A DNA stretch of 64,000 nt from Serinus canaria (taxonomy: Eukaryota; Chordata; Aves; Passeriformes; Fringillidae), in NCBI RefSeq assembly GCF_022539315.1, contig NC_066314.1, positions 45,011,180 through 45,075,179 of the forward strand, given 5' to 3'. This document shows positions 12,798 to 25,992 of the stretch, one piece after another. The translations under genes and the position numbers were made by a program. The stretch's first letter is position 1; every line of letters starts with the position of its first letter. The notes under the pieces were generated by a model. It made no database searches and was not told the origin of the DNA. It saw only the letters and a program-made list of their open reading frames with translations.

Positions 12798-13292
12798 AGA
12801 AGGGAAGGGAAGGGAAGGGAAGGGAAGGGAAGGGAAGGGAAGGGAAGGGAAGGGAAGGAAGGGAAGGGAAGGGAAGGAAGGGAAGGGAAGGGAAGGGAAG
12901 GGAAGGGAAGGGAAGGGAAGGGAAGGGAAGGGAAGGAAGGGAAGGGAAGGGAAGGGAAGGGAAGGGAAGGGAAGGGAAGGGAAGGGAAGGGAAGGGATGG
13001 GAAGGGAAGGGAAGGGAAGGGAAGGGAAGGGAAGGGAAGGGAAGGGAAGGGAAGGGAAGGAAGGGAAGGAAGGGAAGGGAAGGGAAGGAAGGGAAGGGAA
13101 GGGAAGGGAAGGGAAGGGAAGGGAAGGGAAGGGAAGGGAAGGGAAGGGAAGGGAAGGGAAGGGAAGGGAAGGGAAGGGAAGGGAAGGGAAGGGAAGGGGA
13201 AGGGGAAGAGGAAGGGGAAGGGGAAGAGGAAGAGGAAGAGGAAGAGGAAGAGGAAGAGGAAGAGGAAGAGGAAGAAGAGGAGAAGAGAAGGA
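12798..13292 (+). repeat. (GGGAA)n purine array grading into (GGGGAA)/(GGAAGA)n
   Basis: This is an almost pure purine tract of about 0.5 kb. From about 12.80 to 13.19 kb it is made of GGGAA units (about 75 copies) with a few 4-base units and one T substitution (GGGATGGG near 12997). From about 13.19 kb it shifts to GGGGAA, then to GGAAGA hexamers. Long open frames in several phases here are only an effect of the repeat. The G3-AA pattern is a regular G-quadruplex motif, and the homopurine strand could also form a triplex. On the ANKS1B transcript strand the tract is pyrimidine-rich (TTCCC). Confidence 0.97.
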
Positions 13293-15295
13293 GAGCACCT
13301 GTTCCACCTGCACAGCAGCAAAAAGTCTCAGCTGAAGGCACTCAGAAATGCTTCCCAAGGTGGGCTCTGGAATAGACACACAAATCACAGCAGTGCCATC
13401 CCATTTAGTTGTCAGAAAAATCTGAAACTCTTGGAAGAAATTTTGCTTCCTTTTGACTTTCTGTGCTTTTGGAAACAGTCCTTCTCAAACACCCAGGGCA
13501 TGTGGGAGCAATACAGAGAACATCCAACAGTTTAACTGATTGATGTGGCATTGAGTGAAAGCTACCCCAATTATAACTTACAAGCCAGGGTTTTACTCTA
13601 TAAAGCTGAGGTCAATGCAGCTCAAGGAGCTGAAACAAAGGGGTGACACGTGGTCCTTAGGAAAGGAAGGTCTTTCCTTAATCATCACTAACTTGGATAT
13701 TCCTGGTCATTCCAACTTCATTTCCTTAATGATCCATCTTCCAATCTACTACATTCAATTATGAATTTACTGCTGGATCATGCAAAAAGAGAAAAGGCAC
13801 TCTTTCACTTCACTGAAAACTATGAAAAATAATTAAAGAAGTTGCTAACCTTCCTTTTCAACTGAGGTGAGCAAGGAGGTTTTGAACAGTAGAAGACAGA
13901 GAAGGTGAGATGGTTCTTGACCATTGTGCTGAGGAAGGCAGAGGTTCTAGCTACTGTCCAGGGATGATCATGCATGGCAATTTTTAACCCCATGAGGGTC
14001 CAATGGAAGATAAGAGATGTGCTCCAGAGAAGACAGGTCTGTAACACTCCTTCTGCCCCTCCTCAGAGGGAGCCAGGCTCTGTCTCACCTGCATTTAGTC
14101 TCTAATTCCTACCTTTCCAGATATGCTCCAAATCCAACCCAGCAACCTCCAACTGTTCCCCAAAACGCAGCAGTATTTAGTGAACAGAGCATTATCCTAA
14201 AAAGCACCAAAGATCCAAGGCCCTTCAAGTGAAGAGGATCTCAACCCCAGGTCCTGGACCAGCAGTTAACCCCCAGCTATCATCCTACAGTCACTGCAAC
14301 TCCTGAGCCCCTTTCCTTTGTCCATAAGCCAGCCATAAGGTGGCCACCTCCAGAGCACTGTGGGCTGGCAGGCACCTCCAGCAGCTTCAACAATGCTTTC
14401 CAGCAAAGTCAGATGGGGAAATGTAAGCATTTAAAAGGGTGGGCTGAGCCACCTCTTCAGCTCCCCAGAAGCTCCAGCTCCTCCACCCTGTTGACAGGGA
14501 ACTCAAGATTTCAGAAAACTGTTTTTCATTAAAAAAAAACCCCTTCCAATGACTTTCTGTACTGCAGGAGACGTTTCTCTCCTCCACAAACATTTATAAC
14601 AGCCAGAGAAGACTAATTGTCTTTGGTTGTGGAGGGAAGCTCCATTTCTCCAGGGATGAGAAGTCATAACTGCCTGCAGCCACATGGAGGTAAAAATGAG
14701 TATTTTTGCCCTGATGTAACTGACTGATACTGGTGCTTCAAGAAGCCATCAGGCTGGGAGAGGTCTGAATGTGCCCTTGCTCCTCAGATGAAAACCACTC
14801 AGGACCCTCACTTCCTTTTTGCCTATTAAGGGTGGGACCCTCACCTCCTCTTTATTTCCTTTCCCCAAAACACCTGCATAAAGCTCAGGTGAGGCAACAC
14901 TTACTCTAACTGCTGTGCACACAGCATTAAGGTAGGTATGAGCTAGGTATGTTTTATTATTCTTTCATGGCTACCAGACAGGGATTTGTAAGAGATTGAG
15001 AGTAGGGGTGCTTGCTCTCACTGTCACTTCAACAACACTCAGCCACTTACTCACAGGGCCCTTTCTCTAACACTAATGCCACATGGACTGCAATGTATCA
15101 CACAACTCATAGTAAAGAAGTACTGTGCATCCTTGTTTCTCATTTATTACAATTACAGTGTTCCAGAAGCAGTGACCAGTCTCTCTAAAAGCAAGTAAAA
15201 AAATATTATAAATGAAAGTAAACCACAACAGCCTACCAAACCCCAAGTTTAATATATCTACCCCAAATCAAAGCACTGCACTTATCAACACTTAC

Positions 15296-15424
15296 AAAGG
15301 CTTTATAATCACATGACTGGAAGATGAGTTTCTCTGGATGGTGTTGCCAATATTGTACAGGCGTTGATGCTGTGGCTTCATTTGGAGGTCGCAAGGTAAT
15401 TGAAGGCTCTCCCCAGTCTCCTGT
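15296..15424 (-). CDS. ANKS1B: ANKS1B coding exon, start of PTB domain
   Basis: This 129-bp exon encodes 43 residues, [14 protein letters not shown]... to ...FQSCDYKAF. The second half enters the phosphotyrosine-binding (PID/PTB) fold; the motif F-x-Y-L-G-S at the first strand is split so that this exon supplies DYKAF and the next supplies YLGS. Splice sites are clear: acceptor gtgattttcag and donor TTT|GTAAGT, phase 0 on both sides. PTB domains of the ANKS1 family bind NPxY-type peptides; in AIDA-1 the domain has been linked to APP-family tails and synaptic partners. As far as I remember, the residues are the same as in mammalian ANKS1B, which indicates strong constraint. The exon lies between a 15.9-kb and a 4.8-kb intron. 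Confidence 0.95.
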
Positions 15425-18400
15425 CTGAAAATCACAGTTGTTCAAGATGTAAGAGTATGTGCAGGAAAATTCACTATAAAGTAGCCCTCCACTGTTGTGC
15501 TCAATTAACAAGGATTTATTTTCTACACACAGAGCCATGTTACTAAAATAAGGGAACACAACTCCTACAACATTTTTCGTGATTTAATTTATAATCCAAA
15601 GTCATCTACTGCAGTGTTTAATGAGGCTTTAATTAAATCTCTTTGCTTTGAGAATAAAATCATTAGGCACCGGAAATGTTCCTTAAAAACAAGTGTTTAC
15701 AATACATATATGAGGATGAGAGCACTTGAAAAAAATCATGAGATGCACAAAAATGCCTTTCACAAATTCTGCTATGTGTTTTACGAGATTTTCTGCACAG
15801 TTAATATGCCTTCCATTATCCAGTTCATATAACCAATAACTAACTTTCCTAAATGGCTAAATAACACAGACTTTGCTTTGATCTGAAGACTTATTATACA
15901 TTCTTCAAACACACGAGGCATTCTTTAATCTCTCTGTGAATATTTACTTTGATCACCTTCTCTTGATGCCTCATTGTGGAGGTACAAACATTGTCCTTCC
16001 AAATTCATCATTCTCATTGATATAGGAGATTGCCTTTCTGAGCTGTCATCTCCCCAGTTTCCTCAAAGCCCTCAGAGAACACAGGCAGGAGTGCAGTTTG
16101 CTGCCAAATCCCTTCACAGCTCACTTTTCTTCCCTCCAGAAGAGCCAAGGCAGGCATCAGTGGAGGAATGTCCCCAGCCTGGCAGTGCTGGTCTGGGTCT
16201 CACTTGCCATTGTGTATTTTTGGTCATGGCTCCATAGGACCTGAACTGACCTCTCCTTAAGGGCTCCTTCTACCTTGCAGGTCCATGCATGAGCTCACTT
16301 TAACTGGAAATGACCCATGCATGGACTTCTCCTCTTCCTAAGCCCTCTTCCCTCTGCCACCACTCTCACTTCCCTCCTATCCTTTCTGGTCTGGACTGCC
16401 TCTCAAATCCCCTCTTCCCACAACTCTGTCTTTTTGCAATTACAATTGTCCTTCCTGATCCTCCTTCTCCTTTTGCCCATTCTTCTCTCTCAAACCATTT
16501 TATCCTTTCCTATATGATAATTTCAATTTGGATTATGCTACCTCTTTCTTCACCTGCACTTATCTCTGTGCATTTTCTATGTATGTCATATTGTTAAAAT
16601 ATGCTTTGAAACTGACAAGGAATTGTCATCAGCATTTCACACAGAACATGGATAGAAGTTCAGACTTTTACAGCAAAAAGAAGTTAAGCATCAAAAACAC
16701 ATGAAAAAAATCTTATTGAAGACATTCAAAGTCTTGCAATCTATCACATCTTACTAATTAAGTCAGGACAGAGTAAACAGAACAAGTACATCATTTTCAT
16801 GTGTCACAAAATAACAAAATGATACGCGTTTGCACAGCTCTGCAATGAAAAGCAAGAGATAAATCTGGAAACATCAACATTACCCTGCCAGTATGGCAAC
16901 TTCAAGCAAGAGAACATCATAAAACAAGTCAAACCTAGTTAGTTACTGTTGGCACCATTAGCAAGTAGTGTCATTTCTGTTTTGCCTAGTTAAGTTGCTT
17001 ACATGCCATGGATATGACTTCAGCATCAGATTTTGAAAGGAAAGCAGCAGGAGCAATTGCTCCAATTTTTGGCAGTTTGTATCCACAAAAGTGAATCCTT
17101 CTGGCCACTAATGCATAAAAATTTCTATCTTATTTAATCTGAAGGGGGAATTGGACTTCTTTACGAGGCAGCTCTTCTCATAAAATAAGATTTCCATCAT
17201 ATTACAAGGGGCAAGGATCTGCATCCTTATTAGTGGAGTCTGTCTTTCACAACAAGAGAAGATGGATTGCACACATCACAAATTCTCACAGTGTGCTCAG
17301 CAGCCTCTTATGAACTGTTCAGGGCCACAGCTAACAGACCACTTGATTTAGTTCTTCTTTCCCTCCCTAATAAAGACACACTCCTGCACGTTCTGTGTAA
17401 GGAAGCAGAGCTCAGGAGGTACATCCTGCCCATTTAGCAAAAGGGTCCTATGTGGACATGGGGTAAATTCAGGACAGGAAAGCTACAAAAGTGCATCTTT
17501 TGACTACCAAGTTTCTCTACCAAGGAAGCACAGGGATGGCCATGAGGCAGGGGCAGGACTCCTACCAAACAAGTGACCAGGGGTAGTGCTCCAAACCCTT
17601 CTATTGCACTGCTCAGCAGGTGGCTTCCCTCACATGCAGGAAGGGATAATAACACTGGCAAATTAAGCAGGGTACATGAGGAGAAAAGTGAGTACATCAT
17701 TTTACAGTTTGCTTCCCTTTTGCACATTAAGTATAAAAAGCATAGAGAACTGCATTGTTTCTGTCTGTAAATAAAGGGCAGGAAAAGGGGAACAATGATT
17801 ACCTCTTGTTTTGGCTCAATTTGATAGAGAAATGAGAAATAATCTTCAACCAGGCTAATAAAACTTGTGTATGAGACACTTAGAGCAGGACCATGTGGAG
17901 ACCGTGTTTGTATCCATTGAATGCTCTATAAATATAAACCTCTTACTACCTACTCCTTTTAAATTAGACCAAACAGAATTGCCAAGATTGCTCTACCTAT
18001 CTTTAGGATGTTCTAACCATGCAATAGAGCTGAGGTTAGGGGACTGCAGACATGCAGGATTTCTGCTGTTCCTGACACACCACTGCCCCTGGAGGCCTTT
18101 CATGTACTTCCATGTGTCTGTAGAGGAGCAGCTTAAGAAAAGTTTATACAATTAAACACATGGATATAGACTATTAGGATGGATGGAGAAGTTATTATAC
18201 ATAGGCAAAATTTTCTTTTACAGCTGTACCATTGGTGTTTTTTTAATATTCAGCAGAAGTGGCTCCTGGTTTCCTTTCCTTTTGTTTCTTACCAAACTCC
18301 TTAGACTTTTAAACAGTACTACTGTTAGTATTCATAACCTATTTAGGCTGAGTTGTAACAGGGTAGTCTTCAAAGCCCAGATCCATGAAGATGTTTAGAA

Positions 18401-20269
18401 GTGTAATCCCTACTACATACTCCCCATGCAACTTCCTTTCCTTCCCCCCCCCTTTTTTTTTTTTCTTGAGGGAAGAAACACTTTTAAACAAGATTTAGAG
18501 AGCTAAATACATTCATAAACCCGTATCTAAAAACCTCCCCAAGAGGAAAGGCAGCTTCTCAGCTGACTGGCTCTAGTCAGATACTGAAATTCTGAGATTG
18601 AGGATGTGATGATGACAGCTAACATCAGGTGAAATAGGACCATCTCTAGGACCATCTTTGACCTAGAGAAGACTTGAAACCACAAGGCTCAAGTCGGGGT
18701 GGAAAAATATTAATTACAAATAGTCCTAAATCTGAGGAGTTGATATGGAACAATTTATGGGTGATTTATTGAGATTCAAGTCCTTCATAAGCACCCAATA
18801 CACTTTTCAAGCAGTACAGAAACGTTAATAAATTGCTGTGCAAGACCAACTATAATGTTTGATTTAAGTTTTAAAAATAGATATGGTAGGATAAGGATTT
18901 TCTGGTTTGAATAATTAATTTGCAATTATAAGAAATAATCAAACATTTAAGCTTATGTATTTTTTATGACACAATATACGGATGGAGATATTTATCTCTC
19001 TGATGAAGTAGAAAGGCAGAGATAATTTCTTCCTCATCCAACTTTACAGCTCATCAGACAGCTGTGCAATTTATCACATGGATTTTTCTGTATTGCCTGT
19101 GGTTTAGTATTTTAACCTCCCTATGACTTTAACCAGCACCTTTCCTCTCTTTGGCCTCAGCTAACTTGAAAAAGAAGATCTTTTGCCCTACATTTTGCAG
19201 ATAAATAATTTATAATCAGAAAATGGTCTCAAGGCAGGTGTCAGAGTGGTAAGGATTCAATCCTTTTGCAGTGACAACTTTTAATAGCTTTAGAGACCAA
19301 TACCTCGTGCTCTTGCAGTGTTTTCTAACCCCAAAAATGGGCAGATACACAGTTCTCTGTGCTCTGGAAAAGGCTGGATGCTTGATGTCAAATGAGCTAG
19401 AGAAGCAGACTACAGCTATTATTTTCTCTACACTTTTCTCTACAATTGCTGCACATTTTCCTATCTCATCCATTCTCTGAGAAATGTATTTGACTCATAT
19501 TAAAGGCACCTGGATGCAGAGATAGTCGCAGATAAGAAGTAACCTCAATAAATCTTCTATAAAAATCTAACACCTCCCTCGTCTTTTTATAAAAATGTCA
19601 CGTTAAAAAGCCTCCATGCTAAAAGGAAGAAAAAGCCAAGAAGGCCTGGTTTTGAGTGGTTTGAATGCAGTTATTTTTAACAAGGAGCACATCTTATAAC
19701 TTTTCACCTGTTAAGCCTTATGCCTGGTTATGGTAACGTGTATTAGTCACCATGACAACAACAAATTGGAGCACACATGGATACAACAGCTCTGGCTGAA
19801 AAATTTATAATTTTTTTCCTGTAAAAATTTTAAATGCTCTGCAGACTAGTCGAATCCTCATTATTTTCTTGCGTTTTAATTCCTAGAGGAAGACAATTCT
19901 AGCTCCTGAAATGTTTGGCTTTGAAATAATGGAAACAGGTTCACGGTGTACTTCAGATTTAAAACACTTCTGATGCTCGGTGGCCAAAACGACCCCTCTC
20001 TAGCAGAAATGTTCCAAGGAGGAATGACAGACTGACGAGAAATCTACAGCTGCTCTCCAATACCCTGCTGAACACTGGCTGCCGCCCTTGCCACAGTGCA
20101 GAATGGATCGCCAGGTTTGCTCTCCCCTGCACAGCGCTTGTGACCGCCACAGAGAGGTGACAGAAACCAAGGGCACCATGAGTCCAACTCCCCCAAAGAG
20201 CCCTGCAAAGGCACTGTGCCACCTCAGCTGGGCAAAGCCTGCAGACCGACACAGAGAGGGCAGCAGGAC

Positions 20270-20650
20270 ACACGGCGGGGGCCAAACTGTGCAGACCGAG
20301 CTGTTTGCACGGTTTCCCGCTTCGGAAGAGGGAGCGAGCGGAAAGACGAGGAACAGAATCCACAGGTGCCCCGGGCGAGCCGGCCGCCGCCCCGCTCGCA
20401 CGCACACACGGAGCCGACACACACGGCAGGACACACGGACGGACGGACGGACGGACGGACGCGCGCACACACGGTCCCGCACGAGGTACGGACTGCTCCG
20501 TCATCCCAGCGACACGACACCCGAGAGAACACCACGGCAACAGACTGTACATCCAGAGAGGGACAAGACAGCCGTTCATCGCTGTATCTTACATTATGAA
20601 CCTGATGGATCGAGGAGAAAGGATATCCTGCATTCTGGTTGGTCCAGATC
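20270..20650. promoter_or_regulatory. Intronic CpG island, possible internal promoter
   Basis: This block is sharply different from its surroundings. By eye it has roughly 40 CpG dinucleotides in about 310 bases and clearly raised GC, while flanking intron has about one CpG or fewer per 100 bases. It includes a (CGGA)n run and CGC-rich stretches (for example gccgccgccccgctcgc). CpG islands in vertebrate genomes usually mark promoters that stay unmethylated. It lies about 5 kb upstream, in transcript sense, of the first PTB exon, where an internal start could give a PTB-only ANKS1B product. No first exon can be assigned from sequence alone; an antisense noncoding transcript or a methylated orphan island is equally possible. 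Confidence 0.5.
20436..20461. repeat. (CGGA)n tetranucleotide repeat
   Basis: About six perfect copies of CGGA lie inside the CpG island, followed directly by GCGCGC. It adds several CpGs and may be length-variable. Confidence 0.9.
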
Positions 20651-23600
20651 TCACAGACCGAAGACTGCTAATATAAACAGAAAACTGTATCTCATCTCGT
20701 AAATGTTAATGCACTGCAACTGCCAAAAGGCAAGAATAATTAAGAAAAGGTTTGCAATAACACTAAAGAAGGAAGTAAAACAGTCGTAAAAAGTAATTCT
20801 ATTATTTATTTGCTGACAAAATATTTTTGGACTGACAGAAAAGAAACAGTGTATTCGGAGACTTTAGAAGAGGTTTCAGACTGTGAGTACAAGAAAACAA
20901 TTTAGTCAGAAGTGCTCATGATGTAGAGATAAAGTTATGAGAGCATAAATAGAAACTGCCTAAAGCAGAAGAAATATTGGTTACTTTCAGGTTTTGGCAG
21001 GGAAGAAGTTTGAAGTCAACATCCAGAGTAAGTTTTGAGACTTAAATCCCTCTATGTTGGAGACATTCACAGGGAGAAAGGAAGGGAAAAATCTGGCAAC
21101 AGGATCAACAGGAAAAATACATTTTCTTTATAACAATTACCAGAAATGAATGCATTGCAATTTAGTGAAGCAGCTGCCCACCATCTCCTTCCAACAACAG
21201 TCCCTTTGCACACTAAGATACAGACAATATTACCTTTGGCATTGACCATGACCCCGGTGTGTAAATGTAAGCATTCAGCCTACCCTCTACATTATCATAC
21301 AGAGAATCTGTAGTAGCAAAGCAAAGTGAGCATATTGTAGCATCTCTTGCAAAAGCAGCAGAACTAGGCAAGCACAGCATTCACCAGCATCTTTTATATA
21401 TTTCCTTGTTTGGACAATCATCAATAAAGCATCTGTGGCACCTCAGCAAAAGCTAAGATAACATTTTACAGTAGCCAGGCAACTAAAACAAAGCATCAGA
21501 CATAGGATCTGCCCACGCTATCTTCAGCAGGCAGCAACAAAAGGCAATAAACAGACATGAAAAATGCAACTGCAGCGTCCAGAAGAGATAGCAATTAATA
21601 TTTCAGTAATTTAACAACATCAAGAACGTGCATTGCTGGTTTTTGTCTGCAGCAGCAGAAATTTAGCACTAATGCTCAAATCAACCCAAAGACGTGCAAG
21701 TCGTTTTAAAATATGACTCTTGCTCTTACCTTTTGTGGCCTGCACCCTGGCTGGTGAGAGAACAAGTTACCACTTCTATACACTGTCAGGGAAGCCTGGC
21801 ATCCTCTGGACTGACTACAGAGTGCTGCCAGACAGCCTGGTGGCTGTCTTATGTTGTTAATTGTCCCTTATTTCCTTCATCATCTGAAATGCATGAGCAC
21901 ACATCCCTTCCTCCAGCTTCAATCATTTTAATACTTTCACAGATGTGGTTAATTCCACCTCCCTTATCTTGTTTTCATAGTTCTTTGCTTCTCTTTCCTG
22001 ATGTGCAGGGCTCTACATTTTGATAGCATTAGCTAATTAAAACTTTAACTTTTTTCCAGTCTTCTACCTCATCCCCTGCAACCTGCTACAAACTAGTCCT
22101 CTAGTCCTCCTCCACGTGTTGAACACATAGTCTCAGTGCAAGATCAGCAGCAAATCACTGCTGCAGCTTCTTCTGCTGAGCCATCCTTAGGACACTGCAG
22201 CAGTGGTTACCAATGACCTTTTTCTGTGTATGTCAACAAAACTGACTTCAGGATGTTCCGGCCATACCCCACCGCTGTGATGCCTGTATCTGTTTGCCTG
22301 AGGTGGGGAAGATTCCTGAATAGGAATCCATGGCAGAAGGCCGTGCCTCTGCTTTGCAAGAGAAGAGCAAAGAGAAGGCATTTCCATGCTGGTGCAGCAT
22401 GCCCAAACTTCTGGTAATCAAGGTAGCCAAGAAAACCGAGGGCACGGCTATTTGTACGCACCGAGGCGCCGAAAGCAGGAGGGGATGCAGCAGGGTACTG
22501 CATGCTGGCAGATGTTTTATTTCTCCCCAGAGCTGGCAAGGGGTTTGCCATGATGCTGCCACATTGTGCAGCCATTTCTCAGCATCGTGATATTCTTCAG
22601 ACCAAAGTGTGTTTTAAATCCTGCCCCTCTCAAGGACTTGCCTTTAGGGATTGGCATGACTCAGCCAGCTCAGTCCTTCAGCTGCCCTGGTGCTGACCCA
22701 GGGACAGGGAACCCTGCAGCACCTGAGTGTCCAGGCTTCAAGCTGCTCCATTTAAAAAGAGGGCAGTGAATGAATCCTCTCTTACACATGTCAGTGGTAC
22801 CCATCCGGCCCCTCCCTCCCCAGCCCATCTTTTCCCAAATGGAAAGTTGTGTGCAAGTCTCGGCTTCATGAACTGTTCAAGTGAACTTTCCCCAACAAAA
22901 AGATTTACCTCCAGAATTACAGGTTTGAAGGATTTAAGCTTAAATGAAACCATCTTTAAATACAATCAACAGTGAGTCAAGCAGACCAGCAGAGACTGAG
23001 AATTTCCCACAACTCCACAAATGCCCAGTCAGAAGGACAGCAGCGCAAAACTCCTTGCTCAGTTTTGCTTTCATTATTGTTTAAATGACTAAGGTACTGA
23101 AATGCAGTACAGATGGAATATTAATTTTATGGATGGTAATGAATTCAAATTCAGAAATCAACCTTTTCCTTGCACCACTGTAGAAATATTTAGCATTTAC
23201 TATATCCATAGTTTATATCTTCAATGTACTTAAAATTTTTAATGAGTTATGAAATACCCAGAAGAAGTACCTAAAGTTGCATACCCCTGTGGTAGAGAAG
23301 AAGGAACCAAGGCAAGGAGAAAGGTTAAGTGATTATCTGAGGCCAAAAATAGGCAGCAGAAAGGAGAATGCGGATTAGGCTTCAAACACTCACAACTTTC
23401 AGCTCCCAAAACATATGCTCTCAAAAAAACCCTAAAGAATTCAATCTGTGCATACACTTCCACCACAATAAACACAAATACACTTGGGCACCCAATACCA
23501 CTGACACAGAGGGTCTGTGAAAGAGTTTAAGAAAGAACATTTTCCTAAGTTATATGGCAAAGAAGAGATAAACAATAGCATAATCTATTGCCTGATTAGG

Positions 23601-24934
23601 ATCAAATATGCCATTATCTTAATACTTCCCAAAAGATAAATGCTTATGAGTAAGGTCACAGCAAGACTCTGCTATCATATCCTTTTCGTGGTGTCCCATG
23701 CATAAAAGGTTGTCCTGTCTAGTCATGGTGGAACACAGCTCTGACAAGCAAGAGGGGCAAAGCAAGGGTGAAAAGAATTTTCCAGGGAAAACTTTAGGCT
23801 TCCTCCTTATAGACTAGGAAAACATGGCTGGTAATCTGAAGAAAGAAACGATAAGACTGATCATAGAAATCATATGCTTTCTGAGCAGAGGAAAGTGGCA
23901 GAAAAGAATACCTGGACCCCACACACAGGAAGAGCAGGAGCTGGGTGGAAGGCAGTCCAGATGCATTCATTACAGCTCAATGAGTTTCACTCAATGGCAT
24001 GTTAGAAGATGTTAAAGATTTACCTAAATTAGGAGAAATTATCCTTGAGAAGTCACAGAAGATACTAAAGGACCAAAGAAGGGCTAAAAGAGTATTTAAG
24101 ATGAGAGAAAAGGAAGGTTCAGAACGTTACAGCCAGCCTAACTGCAGGGACCAGTAAGTGATTAGAAAACTTTAAAAATTCAGACACCATCCCCTGGTTC
24201 TCATGACCTTCTGACATCACTCCTGGCCATCTGAAATAAACACTCAGGAACATATGTATGCATGTGCATATTTATATCTATGCATACATTATTGAGAATA
24301 ACAAAGAGAAAGTGTAATATTGCCTTCCATGTGCTACCAAGACAGTTTCTGTGCACTGTGAAAAATTCAAGATGTTCGCAATGAGATCCTTCAGTATGAA
24401 TCATTTAAATTCAAATTTCCTTCCTGTGTTGGAAAACTGGCCAATTAAATCAGCAGCAGCAAGGAGAAGTACAGCAAGGCTTGGACACTGTGTGACTCCT
24501 GATGCAGCATGTTTCGAGGATGATTGTTGGTATTTAAGCACAAATGGACTGAACATGTTGAGGGAATCTGCAAGGACCTGCTCCATGCTGTGGCTTGGAG
24601 GGGTGCCAGTGCTCTCTAAGGAGGATCCAGAAGTGAAGGACTTCTCAGAATGGGGTAGGAACTGAAAACAGGTCAGACGACCTACAGATCAGCCAGAGGA
24701 AATTTAGTAGGATTACACAGAGCAATACAATAGCAAATAAATTAGCAAAGTGATTTAGGTTAGGGGAAGTCAAAACAGATCTGAAAGTTTCAGTATACTT
24801 CAAATTAGACTGAGCAGTCTTTCAAAAGAATAAGGACATAAATCACAGGATAATTCCTGCTGCAAGGAAGCTCAGGAAAGCTCCACTCCAACTGCAGCTC
24901 AAAGCAGGAGCAGCTGCGAGATGAGACCAGATTT

Positions 24935-25190
24935 CTCAGGGCTTCATCCTGTCAGGTCTTGAAAACCTCAAGGACAGATTCTGCGAACAACCTGTCCCCA
25001 TGCTTGCCTGCCTATATGAGGAGAAAGTTCCTCAAGGCATTCAGAGTCCCCTTTCAGTTTTAGTGCCCAAAAGCCACATCTTCTCCAGCCAGCCCTGGTC
25101 GTTCAGACTCTCCTCGGTAGGCAACTGCTTCAGCTCCCAACCATCTCGGTGGCCCTTTGCTGAATTTCCTTCTCCCATACAAAAAAACTC
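24935..25190 (-). mobile_element. Degraded CR1 LINE fragment, minus orientation
   Basis: The + strand reads catcctgtcaggtcttgaaa, then caacctgtccccatgcttgc, then a segment resembling the CR1 ORF2 end and ending near ggccctttgctgaatttcct. The order matches the antisense of the CR1 3' region, but divergence is greater than in the other copies, suggesting an older insertion. Confidence 0.7.
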
Positions 25191-25263
25191 AGGTATGTAT
25201 TTAAAAGTAAATGCTGCATCCCTGAATGTTCTCAAAGCAGAGGGGAGATCTTGCCTTACTAGC

Positions 25264-25289
25264 AAAAAAAAAAAAAAAAAAAAAAAAAA
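25264..25289 (+). repeat. Poly-A run, 26 bases
   Basis: An uninterrupted run of 26 A residues. It lies about 75 bases after the degraded CR1, but CR1 elements do not end in poly-A, so it may be a simple repeat. Confidence 0.9.
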
Positions 25290-25992
25290 TCAGAGTGAAA
25301 TTTGTATTTCTTTTAGAGAAGCAGAAGCTCAAAATATCACTTCTTATTAGAAGAATTACACTTTTTGCAGCAGTGTATTTCTTCTGCTGCTCCTGAAAAT
25401 ACTTCACATGAAAATTTCCAGACAACAACTGGGCCCCTAGGACTGGCTCTCTTGCAGGCAAGAAGTGGGTGATGGGTGAGCTCCTTCTCATTGACAATAC
25501 CCCTTCTGCTGGTGCTGCCAGCTGCCAGTGTACCCCAGCATCCTAGCCTTGCAGAGAGGATACAACTTCTGGACAAACACCAATGAAGTTGATCAGACTA
25601 TAGGTATCTACCTTCCTGCAAAAAAACCACTCCAAACAGCAAAAAAGCTCTTTCAGAAAAGCACCCCAAACTCTAAGCACAGCTTTCTTCCAGCAGATCA
25701 AAAATGTAAATGTTAGGTATTAAAATTCAGTTTTCATAAAATCTTCTCAATGTAGACCTTCTAGTTCACAAGACCGAGTGTGAAAAGCAGTAAATTAATA
25801 AAGAACGTTTGTCCTTTTCCTGGTGTGGCATTTACAGCTAAAGTTTGGATCATTAATACTGAATATAAAAGAGGCTTCCTTAATTCCATTTGCTGAAGCA
25901 GCTTGTAGGTATGATCCACCTCACATGAATTCAGCTGTAAAACATTAGCTTCTATAACATTCTTGAAAAAATTCTCTCCCTCTATTCAGGCA

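Larger units (their letters stand above)
10495..15295 (-). other. ANKS1B: ANKS1B intron, 4.8 kb
   Basis: This intron between the two PTB-entry exons is unusual for its share of low-complexity DNA. It has a GC-rich block (11.06-11.42 kb), a short set of direct and inverted repeats (11.49-11.58 kb), a hexanucleotide array (11.72-11.83 kb), a G/T-rich patch (12.61-12.68 kb) and a large purine array (12.80-13.29 kb). No CR1 fragment or extra exon was recognised. From 13.3 to 15.3 kb I see nothing beyond ordinary unique sequence. Confidence 0.85.

Noticed and set aside
12744..13535. Open frames of 180-254 codons on both strands across the purine array
   Set aside because: They are produced by the GGGAA/GGGGAA repeat, which lacks stop codons in most frames. 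The predicted peptides are Gly/Arg/Glu/Lys or Pro/Ser/Leu/Phe repeats with no gene structure.
19959..20702. Frames of 103-206 codons on both strands over the CpG island
   Set aside because: High GC and simple repeats keep several frames open at once; the peptides (RPSVRPSVR, TDGRTDGRT) reflect the CGGA repeat. The block is better read as a CpG island.
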